A DNA stretch of 64,000 nt, taken from the NCBI GenBank assembly GCA_017590115.1, contig JAGGNK010007004.1, forward strand, positions 10,848,418-10,912,417. The letters are read 5' to 3'. Source of the stretch: Montifringilla adamsi. Taxonomy: Eukaryota; Chordata; Aves; Passeriformes; Passeridae. Below the pieces are notes generated by a model that did no database searches, was not told where the DNA came from, and saw only the letters and a list, made by a program, of their open reading frames with translations. How positions within the stretch are numbered: the first letter of the stretch is position 1; the number at the start of each line of letters is the position of its first letter. Shown here piece by piece: positions 27,601 through 41,600 of the stretch. The translations under genes and the position numbers were made by a program.

Positions 27601-29089
27601 GAACCCCGCAGAGCAGCTGTGAGCTGGAGCTTGGGAAGGGAGGGACAGTTCAGGCTCCCATCCCCTCCTCTCCCTGGCTTTTGTGTGCTAGGGGTAATTA
27701 TTGTCACTGTACAATCCATGCTTAATGCCTCCCAGAGAAGAAAGCAGACAGCTTTTTGTCTGCACATGCTTCTGTGACTGGTATTTTCCTACAAGCCAGA
27801 CACCTAAGAAATTTAGTTAGAGGCTTACCCAAGGGAGCTATATAAATTTTTTGCAATGACGTAATGCATACAAGCTCTTTTGGTGGAAGCTGTACTAAAG
27901 CTTGTTGAATAAATTAGGAAGTTGTTAAGTGTTAAGCTGTAGGAGGAAGAGTTAAGATTTTTTTCAGATACATTTGCTTCTCTCATTCTTTCTACCCTTG
28001 GGTGGTCTTGAGTCCTATGCTGCCTTCAATTTCCTACTTGCCATTTCTTGAAGAAAAAGTTAAAATATATGTTATCAAAAGCTTCCCTTAAATGGGATAT
28101 GCTGCTCCATCCCATAATCAGGTAAATGTTTCTAGTGGTGAATATTCCTAGTGAGCTCATAGTTTTAATTTTAATGATTTGAGAACTCCTGTTATGTAGC
28201 TAGTCAGGAATTTTACCATAATATTTGGAATGTATGTAGCATTGATTGCCTTTCTACCTAAAATGCATCTGTTTGAAACAATGGGCAGCAATAAAAGAGC
28301 AATTTTTCTCCTTGCCTTAAAAACATAGCTACTAAAATTTAATTTTGTTGGTCATTGTCTTAGTACACAGAAGATTTTTTTTTTAAGTGATACATGTTTT
28401 GAACTGTTTTGCTGCTAGTCTGCTGGAATTTTCTGTTGTTTGCAAATTTTATTAGTCATAAGTTAGTTTCTCAAATATAATAGAACGAAAATTACTGGTT
28501 CTATTGTTAAGGTTTAATTTTTATTACAAATAAAGATTTTTCTGTGTTTGTTGTCATGCCTGTACCTGTTTATGATTTAATATCTTGGTAATATAGAAAA
28601 TTACTGACTTTTTAGTAAATACTGAGAATTGTGGTAGTGTACAATTGCCATATCTTAATAGCAGAGTGCAGAAAAGTGATGCAACTTTTTTGAAGTCACA
28701 TGAAGCATCGTGACAGAGGTGAGATTGCATCTGGATCCTGCATTTAAAAAATACATGGAAGTATTTGTTATAAATGAAGAATATAGAAAAGCATATCAGT
28801 ATACATGTATATTTTTACAAATATATATTTTAAAAAATATCCTTTCTTTATTACAGGCTATAGAACAGACATTACTTTTTAGCACTGCAGCTACAGGGAA
28901 GGATGCAATCTGCATCCCTCTAATTGCTATCTGAAAAAATGACTGGTCTAGTTTCCGGTTTATGAACTTGTGTAGTTTTCTGGCGTGCAGACATGGTATA
29001 TTTATGTCACCAAAGAACTCTGTGGACTGCAGCAGTCCTTTGCTGTAGTCATGAGAAACTTCTGTCCTTGCCAAATTCACACGTCTGCA

Positions 29090-29790
29090 GCAGCCTTAGC
29101 GGGGCACGGCTGTGCTTCTGTAGTTTCGGATTTGGCGGTTTCGGGGGTCGCTCAGTTCAGTGACAGGTTTCATTACTTGTGAGTTGCTTGTGACGCCAGC
29201 TAGTTTTGGGGGACAGCAGGAGCAGCAGAGAGCTTGCCACCCCAAGGCCACCAGCAGATTTCCTATGTTATTGCTCCTCGCATGTCCCAGTGTCATTGTC
29301 TGAGCTGTGGCGCTGTGGCAGTGCCATCTGTGACTCCTGTGGCCCCTTCCACTAGTGCTCTCCTTTCCTCGCCTTTGCTGTAGCTTGGGATCACAGCTTT
29401 GTTCCCTAAGCTATCTATTCTTTTTCATAATGCTATCAGCCTGGTGTAGTTTGGCTTGTCTGATGTGAGCCCATCTGAACGGGAACGGGGAACCGTCACC
29501 CGACAGTAACAGCTGTGTAAACAAACAAGTCAGCACTGATATTCATCAGTAGCTTTGTGCAGCCATGGCATTGAGATGCAGCAGAACATGTGCAATCTGT
29601 CTGCTTCCTTTGTCCCACGGTACAGCCAGAGCGGCCACTCTGCGCTGATGAGGCTGATTGTCATGCCATGGTGTGCCTTCTCCTCCTTCCCTTTCTCCTT
29701 TGCTTTTCCTGCCTCTTTGTGGGCTGTCTGGCTGCTCCCAAACACATCTGCCACGCGTCCCATCTGCTCTCCCTGAGAGGCACGCTCTGT
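29090..29790. promoter_or_regulatory. CpG-enriched intronic patch, possible regulatory element
   Basis: I count 21 CpG dinucleotides in about 700 bases, seven of them between 29091 and 29151, in surroundings that almost lack CpG. It does not reach a classical CpG island, and no start codon or signal peptide is associated. It may be an unmethylated enhancer or an alternative promoter. This rests on composition alone. Confidence 0.3.
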
Positions 29791-32330
29791 CCTGACAAGT
29801 GCTATTCAAGTGGTGCACTGTTCTGTTGAGTTGACAGAAAACACTAATTTGTATTATTAATGGCGTATCACTAATGCTCCCTGCTTCTAAAACACTGAGC
29901 AAAGTAAATAGGGTCGAACATCAACTTGTAAACTTGCTGGTGGGTTTTTTTTCAAAATCCTACATGCGTAGGTGAATTTTTCCCATTTCCACTTACCGTA
30001 GGTAACAGCGCTTTTACTTTGTCTTACAGCTTGTAACTTTTTCACAACACTGTATCTTTTCCTTCCAAAAAATGAACCAGCTATTTCAGAAGTTGTGTTC
30101 TTTCCTTCCTGGCATCAGTGGCAAGATTCTTTACTTTTAAGAGGCAAGGCACAAGTGTGTGATGAAATAATTATTTACTATTCCTTTGTCTTTCAAGGAA
30201 AAAATATTGTCAGACCATCCAAAAATTTTTAAAACTATATCCTAAAGTCAGAAATAATTTATAACCTTGCCTGGTCTGCATGTCTGTTGGACAGCTTAGG
30301 GTTATGCAGTTAACTCTTCAGAACATCTTTTCTGTGACATTTACTTACTTCCAGCAGGATCTTGCCATGTGCCAGCTCCCCAGTCAAGTTGAACAAAAAT
30401 AAAGTGGCTCTCTGTGGGTGAAGGAAGAAGATGTTGCGCAGCATAGACGTAGATAGGCAGTAGAGTAGTTTTTGTAGAATCACCTCTAGCTTTGAGTCAA
30501 AGATTTGTGGAGATACCTGATCAAAGGTAGAGTTAGTAATTAGTATTAGTATTCAGCTCTGTCTGGTCATATTAACTGTCAGCTGTATTCACCATGCTCA
30601 TTATGTTGAAGCTGTCACATCTGCCTTGTGTACTGCTGCAGAGATTTACAGCATGAAGCTGTGATGAACAAGCAGTAACCTTCTCTGTTACCATGTTTGT
30701 CTGCAATGTGGAATTGACTGTAAGCAAGGGTTAGGTGTCCAAAGCACCAAGCTGGCAGGATTTTACAGGGCTGCCTAAAAGGAAATGCACATACATATAG
30801 GGAGAGAAGTTATTCATTTTGACAATTGTTTGGTTCATAGCCTTGTAAATCTTCCTTTAGTAACTCCCTGCTTACTCCGAATGTCACAAAGAGAAAAGTA
30901 AAGGCTGGAAGCATAAGTCAAAAAAAAAAATAGAATGAGGCCAGTGAGGCTTCTAGCAATGAAAAAAAGTTAAGCAACTTTTGTTCAGCTAGCAGAGCTG
31001 TGTCAGGGTACATTTTGGTTCTGTGCTTCTTGGAAGTTGCATTGTCCGGTACTCATGTTAACTCCTTGTGAAAGCTGTTATTCCATGGTGGCTGCACTGT
31101 TCTGCACTGTGTCGTGTTCAAGCATCTGACCTTTGTTGGAGAGGTTGAGGATGGACTTGTTTACTTGCCTTACATAGCTTTTACAAGAGTGTTTTTTCTT
31201 GTCTTTTTGTTCTTCACCTGAGAGCATTGTAAGGCAGTATATTTTATCATCATACCCCAACTAAGCATCATGAAGCTGGTAATGCCTACCATTTTGAGTT
31301 TGAGGAGGAAAAAAAGGAATTGGGACTGCTTGAGAGAATAGTATCTGTTATGCTACAAAACATTGTGCATGGAATTTGTAATATAGAGGATATAATCGCA
31401 GCATTCAGTTAGGTGTAATCAGTGGTAAGCATTAACTCTCCTAGTTGTGCTTTTCAGATCAGCATCTTCAAAATTTATCAAGTCAATGTGTCAGCACTTG
31501 AAAAGTTGTGTCAAGGAGTCCTGCAAACAGACCAGGGAGAAGGGGATAGGAACAGCAGTTTATTCACCTCTGGAAAGTGGTGTTAAACACTGGGAAACAG
31601 ATAGGTGAGCTATTCCTGCAGGACTGCCTGTGAGTTACTGAGTTAAAGGCATCCTCTGAAGGGTTACAGATGTAGTTGCAGTTGAGCTGTGTACTGCATC
31701 ATTTGTCCAGTGCTTTGTAATGTGTATGCTTATTTTTACTTTAAACTGGTCCCTGGTGGTTTAACTGGATGTGATTCCTGCCCGTCCAGCCTTGTTAATG
31801 GGTGTTGCCAGTGGGTTCCAGCAGCACTGCCTGGACGCTCCCATATGAAAATAGGGTGATCAGGCATGATAGATAATGTAAAGATGAATGCTTTTTGTGT
31901 ACCCTTGAAATCTATTCTGCTGCAATTTTCCATAATTTCCTTTAATAGTTCAGCTCTGAATGCTATTAATCCAGTCTCAACATTTCAGGAAAGTAATCAG
32001 CCTTTTCTCTGCCAAACTCATCTGTTCTTGGAAAAGCTTATACACAGATCTTCTCTGTAACCCAAGAATACTTTTTGAGAGAGGCGATTATTTTGTTTGT
32101 TGAAATATGTGATGAATCTCAACTTTTTCTTCTTTGTGTTTGGACCTGGCCATTACTACTTGAGCTCTGCAAACTAGAGGAATGAAAGCTTTATTACAGG
32201 TGGCCTATAAAGAGAACAATACTATAGAGGGCTGTGAATAAACATAGCAATTGTGTAATGAAGCAATTTATCAGTGACTGCTAACAGGCCAGACTTCAGA
32301 TGAATAGTGGACAATGTAAAAATAACATTG

Positions 32331-32374
32331 CAAACATGTCACATAACATGTTACAAACATGTCACAACATGTTA
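32331..32374. repeat. Two-copy tandem repeat rich in CATGT
   Basis: CAAACATGTCACATAACATG plus TTA (32331-32353) is followed directly by CAAACATGTCACAACATGTTA with a 2-base deletion (32354-32374). It holds four CATG cores, including the 10-base palindrome TAACATGTTA. It lies about 600 bases before the giant exon. Confidence 0.85.
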
Positions 32375-32971
32375 GCAATTTCTTCCTGTTGATACCAGGT
32401 CCACATTTGCCTTATGAAAAAGGGAACCCCTCTTCATCTCTTGTGTCACTCATTTCTGATATGAGAGGGAGGATCTGGTCCATGAAACAGAGTAGATTTT
32501 CTAGTGACGTTAATATTAAGAAATAATAAAATCAGAGGACATTAAGGGATACTAAAGGAGAGCAAACCACCTAAAATTATGTAGATTTCCCCCTGCATTG
32601 TTCCTTGTTACCCTGTATGGTGTGTTTGCTTTGTGAAACCACTAGTTGCCATGGAGTGTAGCCTTGCACAGGTAGAGGGAGACACTTTCTGCTCTTCCAC
32701 GGGTCTTACTGGAGTGCTGGTGTAGAGACATACCAGTGCTTTGAGAGCAGCTTGTGTTGTCCTATTCATTTCCAAGGAATAGAATTTCACAAGAAATCAT
32801 ACTATTTGTGCTGTCTTGCTTGTGGAGGGTTTTTACTTACTTTGTCTTTGCCCTTGAATTCTGGGCAGTTATCTCCAGAAATATTCTGTGTGACGTTTGC
32901 TCATGGCCATCTTACTGCTTGTGCTGATCTGTTGTGTTTTGGCTTTTGTTTTTCTCTCCCTCTTGATTTAG

Positions 32972-35644
32972 ATGAGAGATCCTTGGAGCAGCAGAATTTT
33001 TCCTTTTTCTCAGCAGTGCATGAAAGCATATCAGGCAGCAGGACACAAACCGCCTTAGCAAGGAGTACTTTGGAGTCCCAAGAAAGTAATTTGCTTCAAA
33101 CAGTTTTATCATCAGTTACCACTTCCTTTGATGGGACTTTACTTAGCCAAGAAGAAACAGCCATGATTTCAGAAGGGAGAAGTACGCCGTTGGTAGATGT
33201 CTCTGTAAGGAGCAATGAGGCATTCCTAAGTGATGATGAATTTATTAGCTCCTTTTCAAAGGCACAGTGGACTCCTCCCGTGAAGTCTTTTGCAGTTTTA
33301 ACAGATCATCACTCAGTTAATACAGTAGAGCCATCAAGAGAAATGTTAGAAACTGTATTGCTAACACCTTCATTATCTGTCCTTTCTTCACTGTATGATA
33401 TCTCAGAAACTGCACAGCAGAAGACTCTGTTGAGTGCTGTCCCTGAACGAAACTACACTCTTACGGAGCTAAAGCCTTTTGTACCAGTTCCTGAAATACT
33501 AACAGCAAGCAGAGACTTGCTGTTGTACCCTCCAAACACAGCTGTTCCTTTCCCTTCCATTCCTTCTGACACAGGAATTGTGGCACAGGAAAACATTAAT
33601 GCAAGTTTAACAGCTCTGCCTTTTGGGGGTGCTTCAGAAGGATGGCCTCTCTATCTCAAGCTGCTGGGAGAAACCAGCCCTGGGGCCCCAGATGCCACAG
33701 CACATCGTGCAGACCTGTATGGTGATGTTTACACCCATGTGAGTAGCAGGGCAGCAGAATCTCTCAGTCAAAGGACTGACCCCACTCCAAGCATTCCCTG
33801 GCTCACACCAGCTTCAGCAGCCAGTGCTGAGCCTGCTTTTTATCCTATTAGTCTTCCACTTGTGTCTTTCCCTCTTGATTCAGCTGCCATTTCTGTGAAC
33901 TCTAATACAATTCTTAATGCCAGCCTGTTTACACATGAATTCTCCACTACAGCACCAAATTTGCCTGCTGGTTCAGAAATACCAAGTCAATCAGAGCTTG
34001 TCAGTGAGCTCAAGAGTCCAGTGCCTTTCACGAGATCATACAGTTACTGTCTGTATTGTGACTCCGTTTCACTTCTGCCAGAAGCAGGCTTTGCACCAGA
34101 GCATGATGTGGGCTCAGGAGATTATGTTGAAACTTTGTCCATCAAAGCCTCTGAAGTACAAGGCATAACTGCATTTACAACTATAATTACTGATGGGTAT
34201 GAATTGGAGGAACCTACACCTGAGATTTTTGATACTTCTTTTCCATCAAGACCAGTTGTTTCACTTTCTTCAAGATTTGCAGAAATCCCTGACTCAAGCA
34301 TGTTTTTGTTAAGCACTACAGACATTAGAACACCTATAACAATATCTCCCTCCTTCCATCAGCTCCCTGGGGAAATGTCACTGAACATCTCTGTTTCCCA
34401 GACCCTCCCTGTTCTTGAATCAATTTCGTTGACTCCAAGCACTCATGTCGACATTCCTGGTGCCACCACTGCTCTGTTGGACTCTACCATCACTCCCAGT
34501 GAGCCAGTCATGTCGTTTGCAGTCAGTCAGACAACCTTGCTGGAACTACCAGAGTTAATGCCATCAGAATCCGTGGTTTTGCTTGGCAAGACATCTACAA
34601 GGGACGAACTGTCTTTAAATATTTCAGATTTTCCATCCAATCTTTTATCAACACCATTTCTTATTGAATCTAGCTACTTGTCTTTATCACTGACCATGCT
34701 AAATTCTTACTCTGTCATGCAAAGTGATTTATTAACACTGTTACCTCAGACCTTGTTGACTGGGACATCAGTACTTCCTGAGGATGTTACCAGCTGGGAC
34801 TTAGCTGTCAGCTCTGCCACTGATGCCGAGGTTTCTCAGTTACATCTTGGCCAAACATCATACTTTCATTCAAATGCATCATCCCTTCCAGATGCACAGG
34901 TTCCTGAAACAATGGCATCATCAGATTTTCCCTCAGAGTCATCTGTGTTTCTGGAAGCATCCTTGGTACTGCCAGTGGGCTCTGAAGTTGAGTTTACCTC
35001 AGCTGCCACAGGAGCTACCTCTCAGTTGGAGCCTTCACTCTCCACCTCTCACTCTGTGGTTCCTACCCTGGTGCTGCCCACTTCTGACACCCAGTCTGTT
35101 ATCAGCAGCGTCTTGCTCAGTGAAACAAATCTGATCTCTTCGTTTGCTACCTTTCCAGCAACTCCTGTCTTAAACATAGCTTCGTCTCTATTTTCAACTG
35201 CTCTGGGTTCTGATGAGGATATTGGTGCTACAGTTAACCCCACGCTGCTTTTAACATCTGGCAGCAGGGGCAGTGTTCCCACAGCCCTTCCTCCCACAGA
35301 CCCTGATAATCTTGCATCAGATGCTGACACCATCAGCATAATGCCCTTTCCTACAGCATCTCTGTCTGTGACCTCATCGTTTGCTCCCACACAATTTCCG
35401 CTGACTCCCAGCCCTCCCCCTGGACATGAAGTTCCATCAGGAAGCAGGGTAACTGCTGGTGCTGATGCATCAGCTCCTTCCACCACTGCCACCAGCGCTA
35501 CACACAACCCAGGGACATTCTCCTCCACCCCTCTGAGGACCACTACTCAGTCTGAAGTGGTGGTTGTGACCTCTGCTGTGACTACCACCAGGCAGCCGTA
35601 CGTCTGTGACATCACTGTTCCTGATGCCTACTTAGTCACTGCGG
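32972..35644 (+). CDS. KIAA1549: KIAA1549 giant exon (probably exon 2): mucin-like ectodomain
   Basis: This 2,673-base exon encodes 890 full codons and is phase 1 at both ends. The acceptor is a strong pyrimidine tract ending in TTTAG at 32971; the donor is GGGTAAGA with GT at 35645. The open frame continues upstream to 32752, but that part is intronic: homology begins at ERSLEQQNFSF, equivalent to the start of human exon 2. The product is rich in Ser, Thr and Pro, with scattered N-glycosylation sequons (NFS, NYT, NAS, NIS). This is what a heavily O-glycosylated extracellular stalk looks like. A more conserved island sits near 34100-34270 (a YCLYC cysteine pair, DVGSGD, then PSRPVVSLSSR). The 3' end carries the conserved YVCDITVPDAYLVTA. 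No stop or frameshift is seen, so the gene looks intact. Confidence 0.96.
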
Positions 35645-38600
35645 GTAAGATACTCCCAGCATTTTCATTTTGGTTTTCGGAAGCCACTGTAATATGAACC
35701 CCTAGCTAAATTGCAGATTTTGGATTAACTAAGTGAACTTTATGGTGTAAATTTAGACAAAGAGCTGTAAAAGCATTGATTTATCATTTACTGTTAAAAA
35801 TAATAGAGTTCACTTGAAAAAAGTCCATTGTGAGAGAGAGTTACAAATACATTATGCTGCACAGAGAATGAAATTGTTCTCAAAAATTGCTGATACAAGT
35901 GTTCTGAGTTAGAGGCTGCTTTATCATTTCATTGGTTGTAAACGAATGTTACTGTCATGCTGCTGTTCTGCCAAACTGTTTAATGTTCTGACTGAGTAAG
36001 TTTCTCCTTTCAGTTGTTGCTGCTGTTTATTAAAAAACACCTGCATGTGAGGTAATGTTGTAATATGTAAAAGGAGAATTGGTTTAAAAAAAGTTTGGGT
36101 TTTGCAACCATGTTTATAATTTCACCTTACTAGCTTATGTTTGTATCTTACCTCCTCCCATACTTACTTTCAATTGGATTTGGTGTGTTTGTAACCAGAA
36201 AAAGTGACATTAGTGTGTTTCAAAATTAATTGTCTTAGCATCTGTGTTTGCTTTTCTGGTGTTTTTCTGCCTCTTCCTAGCTTGTTAACAAAACAGTGCC
36301 AGCAAACTAATCCAGGTCAGCTGCAGAAGTGCTGCATTTTTGTGCTGAGCAATATTTTTTACTCTCAAAACTTAGTTGCAAGAAATAAAGCAGAATGAGC
36401 ATAATTTCATCCTCCAGATATGCAGGTGATCTAGCTATGCTAGTGATGAGGAAGACTTTTTTAAAATGTAATTTGGGTACTTTTGTAGGCAAGTTACTGA
36501 TGGAAAGTAAATGCAGGATGACAACACAACATTTTCCAATTGTTTGCTTAATCCACAGTCACAGTGTCAGGTGTGACTAACAGACATGACATCTATTGGG
36601 ATGTGGGGATTTTAAAGCTTTTTCTTACTCTGTGGATATCCCTTTCATTAATTAATGTCATGTTTGCTTACTTTTTATTTAAGAGAAAAGTAGATGCATA
36701 TTTTCTGTGGCTTTTTTCTGACCTTATCTGCATTCCATGTGTTGCCTACAAAACTTATAACTATGTTGTGACAGCAAACTCACTCACAAGTCAGACTAAA
36801 TATGCTGCGACTTTCCCATTTGAATGCCTCAGTGGCTCTTCAAAAGTTTCTTTCAAAAGTTTCTTTTCACAGCTAAAGACATTAGCTGTGAAAAAAGAAA
36901 AAAAGAGAAAATAAACTTACAGTTCCTTAAACTTTACAGTCACTTTTTAGGATACAGTCACACCTTTACCCCGTCCTTGTTGTTCATCTTACCTGTTTGA
37001 TGCAACTGATCTCACTACCTGCTTTTTCATGCACTGCACAGTTGAAAATGCAGCTTTGAATAAAAACCTGAGAGATGAAGCTAAAAGGTATTTTCTGACT
37101 GATGTTAATTTCTAGTGCTGGCCCGAAGAGCTGTTCTACGAAATGTCAGTGAATCCATCAGAGAAGTGCTCAGAGTTCAGTTCAGGAGATCAGTAGAGCT
37201 AGAGGTAAGTGTGTGAAGTGTGTACAAGTACTCTTTGGTCAATGTAATACAGTAGGGGTTTAGTTCAAAAGCTAAAACAGTAATTCAGACAGTCCATAGA
37301 TACTGTATCAGAGAGAGCTTTATTTTAAGTTAAATGTTAGTCATGTTTTGGTTGGGGTTTTTTTTTAATGTGAACATGATGTCAACTTTTTTACTTTTAG
37401 AATGCCATCATTTTCTAGGACAGACCTTTCTTGGTTTTGCTAGAGGTGAGCAAGTCATGTCCAAAATCTACTGCTCACCTCCTTTGCCTGGTGAATTGAA
37501 ACTGAAGAACTTTTACACTTCAAAAACCTGTTAAGCAGGTCTGTTTGTTCTGCTAGCTGACTACATACTTGGCACTTTAAACAAAATGAAACCTTCTGCA
37601 CAGCCTTGTGCTATTTTATAAGTGAGACCATCAACACTTGCAGGGGAGGTGGTGGAATCCCAAATGCCTGATTTGGCAGATGAAAAAGGTAGGGGGAAAA
37701 AAATCAGGTGTGCAATAGTAACATGTTATTTCTAAGCCTTCAGGTAGATGTAACTCCTGTCCTTACTCCTCTCACAGGAATAGCTGTTCTCTTGGGGTTT
37801 TCTGAAAGCTTTCTTTGCTTTGGTATTCAAGGAATCATCTTTGAACAAGATTTCAATATTGTTTTCTAACTTCAAATTGATTGTCTAGTTGAAATAAGGG
37901 TTAAAGGCTCTGTTCCCCACCTCTGTGTCAAACTCTCTGAGAGGAAAAGCCATAGGGGTAGTATGGAGGTACCTTTGTTGTGTAATCAGATACTTCAGTG
38001 GTGAGGAAATACTTCAGTAGAATTATTGATGTAGATGACTTTCAGCTGCACTTGCAGTTTTGCATGTCTGTATTCATCTAGTTGTCACAGTCCAGTACCA
38101 GATGATCTTTTGTGAGTCAGTGATCTCATTTTTGTTCTGTAGTTAACTCAAGTAGCAGTTCATTGAACATAACTTGCATTTCTCCGTGCACAGAATTGCT
38201 TGATGCCTTTAATTTTGGCATCTCCCATGATCACTGCACTCAGTAATTAAACAACTCCTGTGTGATTTTTGAAGGTGTACATCTTTACTACTAAGTCAAG
38301 ATAGGAGCGTTATAAATTCCTGCCAAACTTCAGCTACAGTGAGCTGCCTCTGTAAATTATGGGTAGTTTATGTCCTTTTAGCAACACCTGCTCACGAGCT
38401 ATGTAGATTTTTTTTTTATATAAAAAGAGGTTTTTCTTCTGGTTTGTAAATTATACCTTCAATTTGTGCAAACTGGAATAGTCAAGAAGTCAGATGTTCA
38501 TAATGATAGAAACGCACTTAATTTTCAGTGACCTTACAGAGCTCATTAATATGGAAGCTTTACGTTCTTACTATTAACAGCAGTAGGACAAAATGTGTTA

Positions 38601-41600
38601 CTTAATATTTGAAGATTAATTGGAACAAGCATTTGATAGCTCACTTTATATTTTTCCCTTTGATTTCCTGCCTTTCCTGCCTACTATTGCCTTGTAAAGC
38701 TCTCAATAGGGAGAAAGCTTCTAAGAAGTCCTAAACCTTTTCAGAAGTAACTGTTTTTATAAATAGTGCAGCTAGTCTAACTTCATCCTTTGGAAAATCT
38801 TTTTTATCTAAAGGAAAGACATCTTTACTGAATCAGTTTTGCTTATTCTAGAATGCTGCTATCATATGGGTTTTGCACTAAAAATAATCACTAACAAATA
38901 TGTTTTCACCTCTAACTGTGGAATACTAAAAAAACTGTTGGTTTGAAAAAGAGCTGTCTATAACAGCAGTATGTTAAGTGGTGATATAATGCAGTATTTT
39001 AAACAGCATTTCTCCATCTTGCTAAACTTAATTAATCAAACAGACCTGACTTTTGTTAGTTGAAAGTACCTAGAAATTGTGTGTGCTTTTTTATGGTGTC
39101 TCTTATTGCAGCTCACAGATGTTCCCTCGCTGTGATGTAATGTACAGTAAATCAGGAGACAGTCCAGTTAAATTTAACTTTGTAGTAATCTATGCTTTAA
39201 AAATAAAATCCATGGCAGTGATGGTTATAACTGCTGCTCACTTTAAATAAGAAACAAGTTTAGCAGTGAAAGAAGGATTAAAGCATTTTTTGCCCTCAAC
39301 TTTTTCAGTTGATACTTTGGTCTCTGCTACTTTATTGTTTTGAACGTTGTGAGTTGCTGAAGTGGAAAAAAGAGGAGGCAGGATACTGCCAAATGAAAAA
39401 GACTTCTGTCACTTTTTTCCCTAGAAAAATCTTTACAGCAAAGTGAGAATAACCAAAAATTTCAAAGTTTTTCCTAGTTGGTCTCAACATACTGCATCTG
39501 CAAAAGAATAAGACCCTGTTGTCTGAGTAATTACAATCTGTAATGTAAAGCCTATGACACTTGGGTAGGATCTGTTAGACAATGTTCTCTTGACTTGACT
39601 TGCACTGTGGTGTAAAATAAAATAGTGTTGGCAGTGACTCACTGCCAGGACCCCTGGTGCTATTAAGTTCATGCCAACAGGAAAAGGGTTTTTGCCAGCC
39701 TCATTTGTGCTTGGAAATTTTTTCACACATCTGGCATTTTTACCTTAGCCACTTTGTTGTTGTATTTAATGTGGGTTTGGTGCTGTGTCCTTAACCTACC
39801 ACTTCCTATAATTCCAAATCAGTGAACTCTGCCTTCAAAATGTGGAGTTCAGGTCATTGCCAGGTAAATTATTCTTTCAAAGATGCCACCTTGTGGGCTT
39901 GCACTAGCTTCATTGCTGCTTCACCACTGCTGAAGCTGTGGCTGGTACTGCTGAGGTGTGCAAAACCAGTGAGAACTGCTGCCTCAGGATCCTAATGTGC
40001 CTAGAAGCAGAAGCTTTGTGGTATTTTTAAGACCTGTGAGCCTTTGTAGTCCATCTTCAGGAAGTTAAACACCCTCTACAGGCTCTTTATAGGATTCTTA
40101 ATAAGGTGGTGGTGAGAAAATCAGTTGTTGATGCTTTCTGCCAGATGTGTACACAGCATAATACAGTGGAGTGTAGGCATGGATTAGGTTGCGTCAAAGT
40201 GCTTCTGGTCAAGTATTTTAGCAGACAATAATCATAGCAAATGCTTACGAAACATCATAAGGGACAAAGAAAAGATAGCCATGTTTTTCCTAAATACTCT
40301 TCTAGCCTTAGTAAACTGAGTCTTAAAAGCTTTCTGTGCTGGATGTGCTTTCTCTTGTGAGGGTAGCTTGGAATGAGCTAGGTTGTGTCCTGGGAACAGC
40401 AGAGTTTGGTTAGTCATTGCACTTTGGAGCAGGGATAGCTTAATTCTTGGTGTTGTAAGAGTTCTCTGCTTCTACTGAAGGTTTCTGCTTTTGCAGTGGG
40501 AATGGCTCCAAACTGCACTGGAGTTTTGTCTTCTTCTCTGGCATTCTGGCCTATGATGTTAAAGTACTTGTACATTTTAATATAAGAAATCCATGCTTGT
40601 GTACTTTAATAGCGACACTCTAAAATGTATAAACACCTAATTTGTTAGCATCCAGCTGTCCTAGCACTAGAGGTGAAACTTCCAAGAGAGAGTTGGATGG
40701 ATGGCTGGGTTTGTGAACCATTAGAGCTGTGCCAAGAGCAGCTATTCTCATTCATGAATCATGATTCCAGAGTCATGAGCTGTGCTCATCTATCCTTGAT
40801 AACTTTGTAGGCTTCTCTGTGAATTAGCTTGTAGACAGCATCATGCTGTCATGGGTCTGTTATTTCTATCATATTAGATTAGGCTGAAGAGAGCTAATTC
40901 TAGACAAGCCTGCAATATCTCAAGCAGAAATAGCTATTGTTTTGACTTCTGTAGTGGTTCTAATCCGCCTACCTCAAAATTACTGTTATAAGTGTATTTT
41001 TATTTTGGATGTCCATTCTGGAGTTGCTGTTGCTCTTCTGATGCAGTGAAGCACAGAAGGGAACCAGTGTTAATTGTTGAGCTGAAAAAGTTAATTCCAG
41101 GGCTGCTTTCCTGGTTGTCTGTGGTGCTACACAACCAGTCAGAGATGGAGGCAGCTGAGTTGGTTACAGAGGCTTGTTTTTGTATCTGAAATACCCAACT
41201 CCAGTGCATAAGTATATGCTGGCTGCAGCAAGCCTCTCTTCCTCAGCATATACTGCTTCAGAAATCGCCAGCAAATTGTCACTGAGATTTGTAATTCTAA
41301 TTCCTCTTTTTCTTGCCTTTTAAGTAGTCTCATTTGCAAGTAATGGGCAACTTTCTTTTGGCATGTGTTACCCATTTTAACTGCTGTTTCTCTTTGACAA
41401 ACTGAAGCTGCAGAGATTATTTCATCATGAGATAAAAGAATAAAATTTCAGATAAGAGGAACTGAAAGGAGTTGTGCACAGAATTCATATCAAACAAATT
41501 TGAGTTTTATGGATCTAAATCCATTTAAATAAAAGTTGGGTGTTGCATATATTTGTGGGCTAAGAAAGAAAAAGGCATAATGAGCAGCATAGATTATTTT

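Larger units (their letters stand above)
22772..32971. other. Noncoding stretch upstream of the giant exon
   Basis: Intronic sequence ending in the acceptor of the giant exon. It contains T-rich low-complexity DNA at 24600-24637, a CpG-enriched patch at 29090-29790 and a CATGT-rich tandem repeat at 32331-32374. No signal-peptide exon or promoter-type CpG island was found, so KIAA1549 exon 1 should lie further upstream. Confidence 0.55.

Noticed and set aside
32752..32971. Upstream part of the long open frame, beginning at an ATG
   Set aside because: It is intronic: a strong polypyrimidine tract and AG lie at 32971, and family homology begins only after it. The ATG is chance.
35049..35543. 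164-codon minus-strand open frame
   Set aside because: It is the reverse-strand shadow of the Ser/Thr-rich giant exon.
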